This document shows positions 5,391 through 7,672 of a DNA stretch of 7,672 nt, one piece after another. A program made the translations under genes and the position numbers. The stretch is from Bacillota bacterium. GTDB taxonomy: Bacteria > Bacillota > Clostridia > Oscillospirales > Ruminococcaceae. The notes beneath the pieces are model-generated. The model had not been told where the DNA came from. It did not search any database and saw only the letters and a program-made list of their open reading frames with translations. The stretch spans positions 1-7,672 of the forward strand of contig JAEZQD010000067.1 in the NCBI GenBank assembly GCA_023413185.1. The letters are read 5' to 3'. How positions within the stretch are numbered: the stretch's first letter is position 1; each line of letters begins with the position of its first letter.

Positions 5391-7672
5391 CTACAGCAGA
5401 TAGACCGTCATACGGTGTACCCTTGCGCCGCTCAGCGCGTCAAGTACGCAGCGTTCTATTACAACCCCGCTTCCAAAGGCATCGCAGGCAAGCTCCTCAT
5501 CCCCCAGTACCACGCGGTCGATGCGGTACTGCCCGTAGTCCTTCTTTTGCTCATTCACAAATATAACCTGCAGCTCCCTGTTCGCAAACACCGTACACAC
5601 GCCGGCGTGTCCGTTTTGGTCAAACTGCCTGCCCAGCAACTTGGGCTCGATCACCATATCCCCAAAATACCCCCGCACGCCAAACATCTGGTTGAGTACC
5701 GTAAGCATCATCCAGCTTGCCGCACCGGTCAGGTAGTGGTACATGCCGCGACCGCTTGGGGCAATATACTCCGGCACGCCCGGGTAGATGCGCGCGGTTT
5801 TAAAGTCGCAGCAGTGGCGGTATAACACATCGCACAGGCGGTATGCCTCGCGCGCGAACCCGCGCCCATACAGCGCGTAGGTGTACAGCGTGTGCATATG
5901 CGATAACATCGCCCCGTTTTCCTTGTGACCATAGGCGTAGGCAAACGCTCTGCCAAGGTTTGTTTTCAGCTCGTGAAAGTCGGTGTTCTGGCGCACGCCG
6001 CCCACCTGCTCATCATATAGGTACCGCTCTACCGATGCGATGATGCTGTGCGCCTGCTCGTCGGTGGCAACGCCCGAAAGCAGCGAAAACGCCTGCCCGC
6101 CAAGCGAGATGCGCACCCCGTTTTTGTGGTCGCCGTCCACCATGTTGCCGTCGTTGTCGTAGTAGCTGTTGTAGTAGGAGTTCTCGTCACGCACCGTTAT
6201 ATATTCCTGCCTGCGCAAAAACTGCGCCATCCACAACGTCTTTGCGGTGAGGTTTTGAATGATGTCGTCTATCGCGACGTGGGTCTGCCCGCCCGTCAGC
6301 CTGCCCATGCTCGCCTGATGAAAGCGCAGCGACACGCCCTTTTTATATGCATACGAAAAATAGTTTGCATCATCCTGCTGTAGGTCGTCAAGCAGCGTAA
6401 GCAGATGCCGCGACAGCGTCACATGGGTAATGCCAACCACTTTTAGCTGGTTTAACAGCTCGATTAAGCAGGTGAGGTTTCCGTAATATAGATAGGTGAG
6501 TGTTACGCTTTCGCCTCGGTCATACGCCATATCCATGCCGTCGTTAAAATCCGAATGCTCGAGTCGGCAGATGTTGTGCTCGCCCACCCAATAAAACGAC
6601 GCAAGGTTTTGTATGAGCAGGTGCTCAAGCACCGTGCCGCTGTACACGTCGCCCTGCTCGGTCAGCAATACACTCCCTTGCTCGGGTGACCATTCGCTGT
6701 CACGGTCGGTCGAGCGGCAGGTCAAAGAGTCCTTAAAGTAACACTGGTCTTGCAGCAGAAATTTGACGTCGCCCGTCTGGTCGATGTACAGGCGGGTGGT
6801 AAGCAGCGGCCACGCGGCGTGATCCATCCACACGCGGGTAATGCTGTTGCGGTCGGCAATAAACTCGCCCTGTGCGCGCCCGATGATGGTTGCGTTGGTG
6901 CCGTCAAACCGCACCCCTGCAAAGCTGTCCAGCAGCACGCCTCGCACCCCTTGGGTGTCCATCAAAAGCAGCCCCAGACAATCCTGCCACAGGTCTCGCC
7001 ACCCGCGTCCGCCCCGCCCATAGTCGTGGTGGGGTAGAAAGGAGTTACCGCAGATGCGCCGCAGCGCAGGCTCGAGCGACACCCAGCGCAGCCAGTTGTT
7101 CAGCCGCTCGTCATTCGTGTAAAAATGCAGGTTCAGCTCCTGCTGCCAGAACTTTTTGGTCTGTTCAAGATACCGCGTAAACGCGTCGTCGCTTAGGTAC
7201 TTGACGCACAGAGTGCTGATGCTTGCCGAGGTGTCGGCTATGGCAATGGCAAAGATGTAGCTCACACTCTGCCCGGGCTTAAGCATTTGCTCCGAGAATT
7301 GTAGCGCACCCATCCCCTCGCCGCCCTCCGCGGTGTCCCCTTCGTGCATGGGCAGGTCGCTGCCCACCATACCCGGGTTGTCGTAGGTGCCGCCCTCGCC
7401 CAAGAACCACTCGGCAACGGGGCAGCAGGCGATGGGTGGTGTGCCGCTGCCGTCCGCGGCAATCACCCCGTAGCAGGTTTGGTTTATTTTGTGCCCCTGC
7501 TCGTCAAACGCGATGGTGGGCTTTAGCACCACACCGTATCGGCTCACGCGCATACGCTGCAGCAGCGAGGTCACATGGCGGTGGTCGCGAATATGGTCGG
7601 CACTGCGTCCATAGAGCGGCACCGCCACATATGGTTTAAAGCAAAGCGGCTCGCTGCCGGTATTGGTAATCA
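5391..7672 (-). CDS. GH94 glycoside phosphorylase, C-terminal 759 residues (5' end outside window)
   Basis: GH94 enzymes split beta-glucosides with phosphate to release glucose 1-phosphate. The reading frame runs without a stop off the right edge, so the N-terminus is missing; a GTG at 7628 is internal, since ITNTGSEPLCFKPY upstream continues the fold. In visible numbering, residues 1-150 are the end of the N-terminal beta-sandwich (YGRSADHIRDHRHVTSLLQR at 20-39), 155-200 the linker helices, about 205-665 the (alpha/alpha)6 barrel and the rest the C-terminal beta domain. GRGGRGWRDLWQDCLGLL (218-235) is a barrel signature. DFND (374-377, Asp codon at 6549-6551) followed by RGESV matches the catalytic-acid segment. 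The large size and the YGRSAD...DHRHVTSLL block recall 1,2-beta-oligoglucan phosphorylases, but cellobiose- or laminaribiose-type specificity, or the tail of a cyclic beta-1,2-glucan synthase, is not excluded. No signal peptide can be judged. Confidence 0.88.
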   Translation of the reverse strand, partial: ITNTGSEPLCFKPYVAVPLYGRSADHIRDHRHVTSLLQRMRVSRYGVVLKPTIAFDEQGHKINQTCYGVIAADGSGTPPIACCPVAEWFLGEGGTYDNPGMVGSDLPMHEGDTAEGGEGMGALQFSEQMLKPGQSVSYIFAIAIADTSASISTLCVKYLSDDAFTRYLEQTKKFWQQELNLHFYTNDERLNNWLRWVSLEPALRRICGNSFLPHHDYGRGGRGWRDLWQDCLGLLLMDTQGVRGVLLDSFAGVRFDGTNATIIGRAQGEFIADRNSITRVWMDHAAWPLLTTRLYIDQTGDVKFLLQDQCYFKDSLTCRSTDRDSEWSPEQGSVLLTEQGDVYSGTVLEHLLIQNLASFYWVGEHNICRLEHSDFNDGMDMAYDRGESVTLTYLYYGNLTCLIELLNQLKVVGITHVTLSRHLLTLLDDLQQDDANYFSYAYKKGVSLRFHQASMGRLTGGQTHVAIDDIIQNLTAKTLWMAQFLRRQEYITVRDENSYYNSYYDNDGNMVDGDHKNGVRISLGGQAFSLLSGVATDEQAHSIIASVERYLYDEQVGGVRQNTDFHELKTNLGRAFAYAYGHKENGAMLSHMHTLYTYALYGRGFAREAYRLCDVLYRHCCDFKTARIYPGVPEYIAPSGRGMYHYLTGAASWMMLTVLNQMFGVRGYFGDMVIEPKLLGRQFDQNGHAGVCTVFANRELQVIFVNEQKKDYGQYRIDRVVLGDEELACDAFGSGVVIERCVLDALSGARVHRMTVYLL

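Noticed and set aside
5301..5825. 174-codon plus-strand open frame opposite the end of the GH94 gene
   Set aside because: It starts inside the bidirectional terminator and is antisense to the conserved C-terminal domain of the phosphorylase.

Overview
The window looks like the chromosome of a moderately GC-rich Firmicute, most plausibly a gut-type clostridium. The grounds are strong AGGAGG-type ribosome binding sites, sigma-A promoters in AT-rich spacers, intrinsic terminators with U-tracts, a PadR plus HAAS/DUF1700-type gene pair, a zinc-free MsrA-MsrB fusion and a GH94 phosphorylase. The taxon is inferred from gene style, not proven.

Layout. Positions 20-54 hold a rightward terminator for a gene lying left of the window. 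Next, on the minus strand, is a bifunctional methionine sulfoxide reductase (msrAB, 53-1006). Its roughly 100-nt leader can fold into competing hairpins, the last of which is an intrinsic terminator; this is the least expected element in the window. Upstream of it, also on the minus strand, is a three-gene ABC-2 exporter operon transcribed in the order permease 1 (3216-4016), permease 2 (2377-3168), ATPase (1148-2134). A 242-bp gap precedes the ATPase gene. A 210-bp AT-rich divergent control region (4017-4226) carries a good promoter in each direction.

Rightward from the control region run a PadR-family repressor (4227-4547) and a membrane protein with an N-terminal HAAS/DUF1700-like domain (4629-5279). 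A bidirectional terminator (5294-5337) closes that operon and also serves the convergent gene that fills the rest of the window: the C-terminal 759 residues of a large GH94 glycoside phosphorylase (5391 to beyond 7672, minus strand), perhaps specific for beta-1,2-oligoglucans.

How the genes may work together. The PadR protein probably controls its own operon and the divergent exporter in response to a small molecule or envelope signal, and the HAAS protein is its usual membrane partner. The exporter resembles the COG4586/COG3694/COG4587 type, whose substrates are mostly unknown. The msrAB gene repairs oxidised methionine and seems to have its own promoter just after the exporter operon, with the hairpin serving as operon terminator, msrAB attenuator, or both. 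The GH94 gene appears functionally unrelated. No tRNA, rRNA, CRISPR array, insertion sequence or phage gene was seen.
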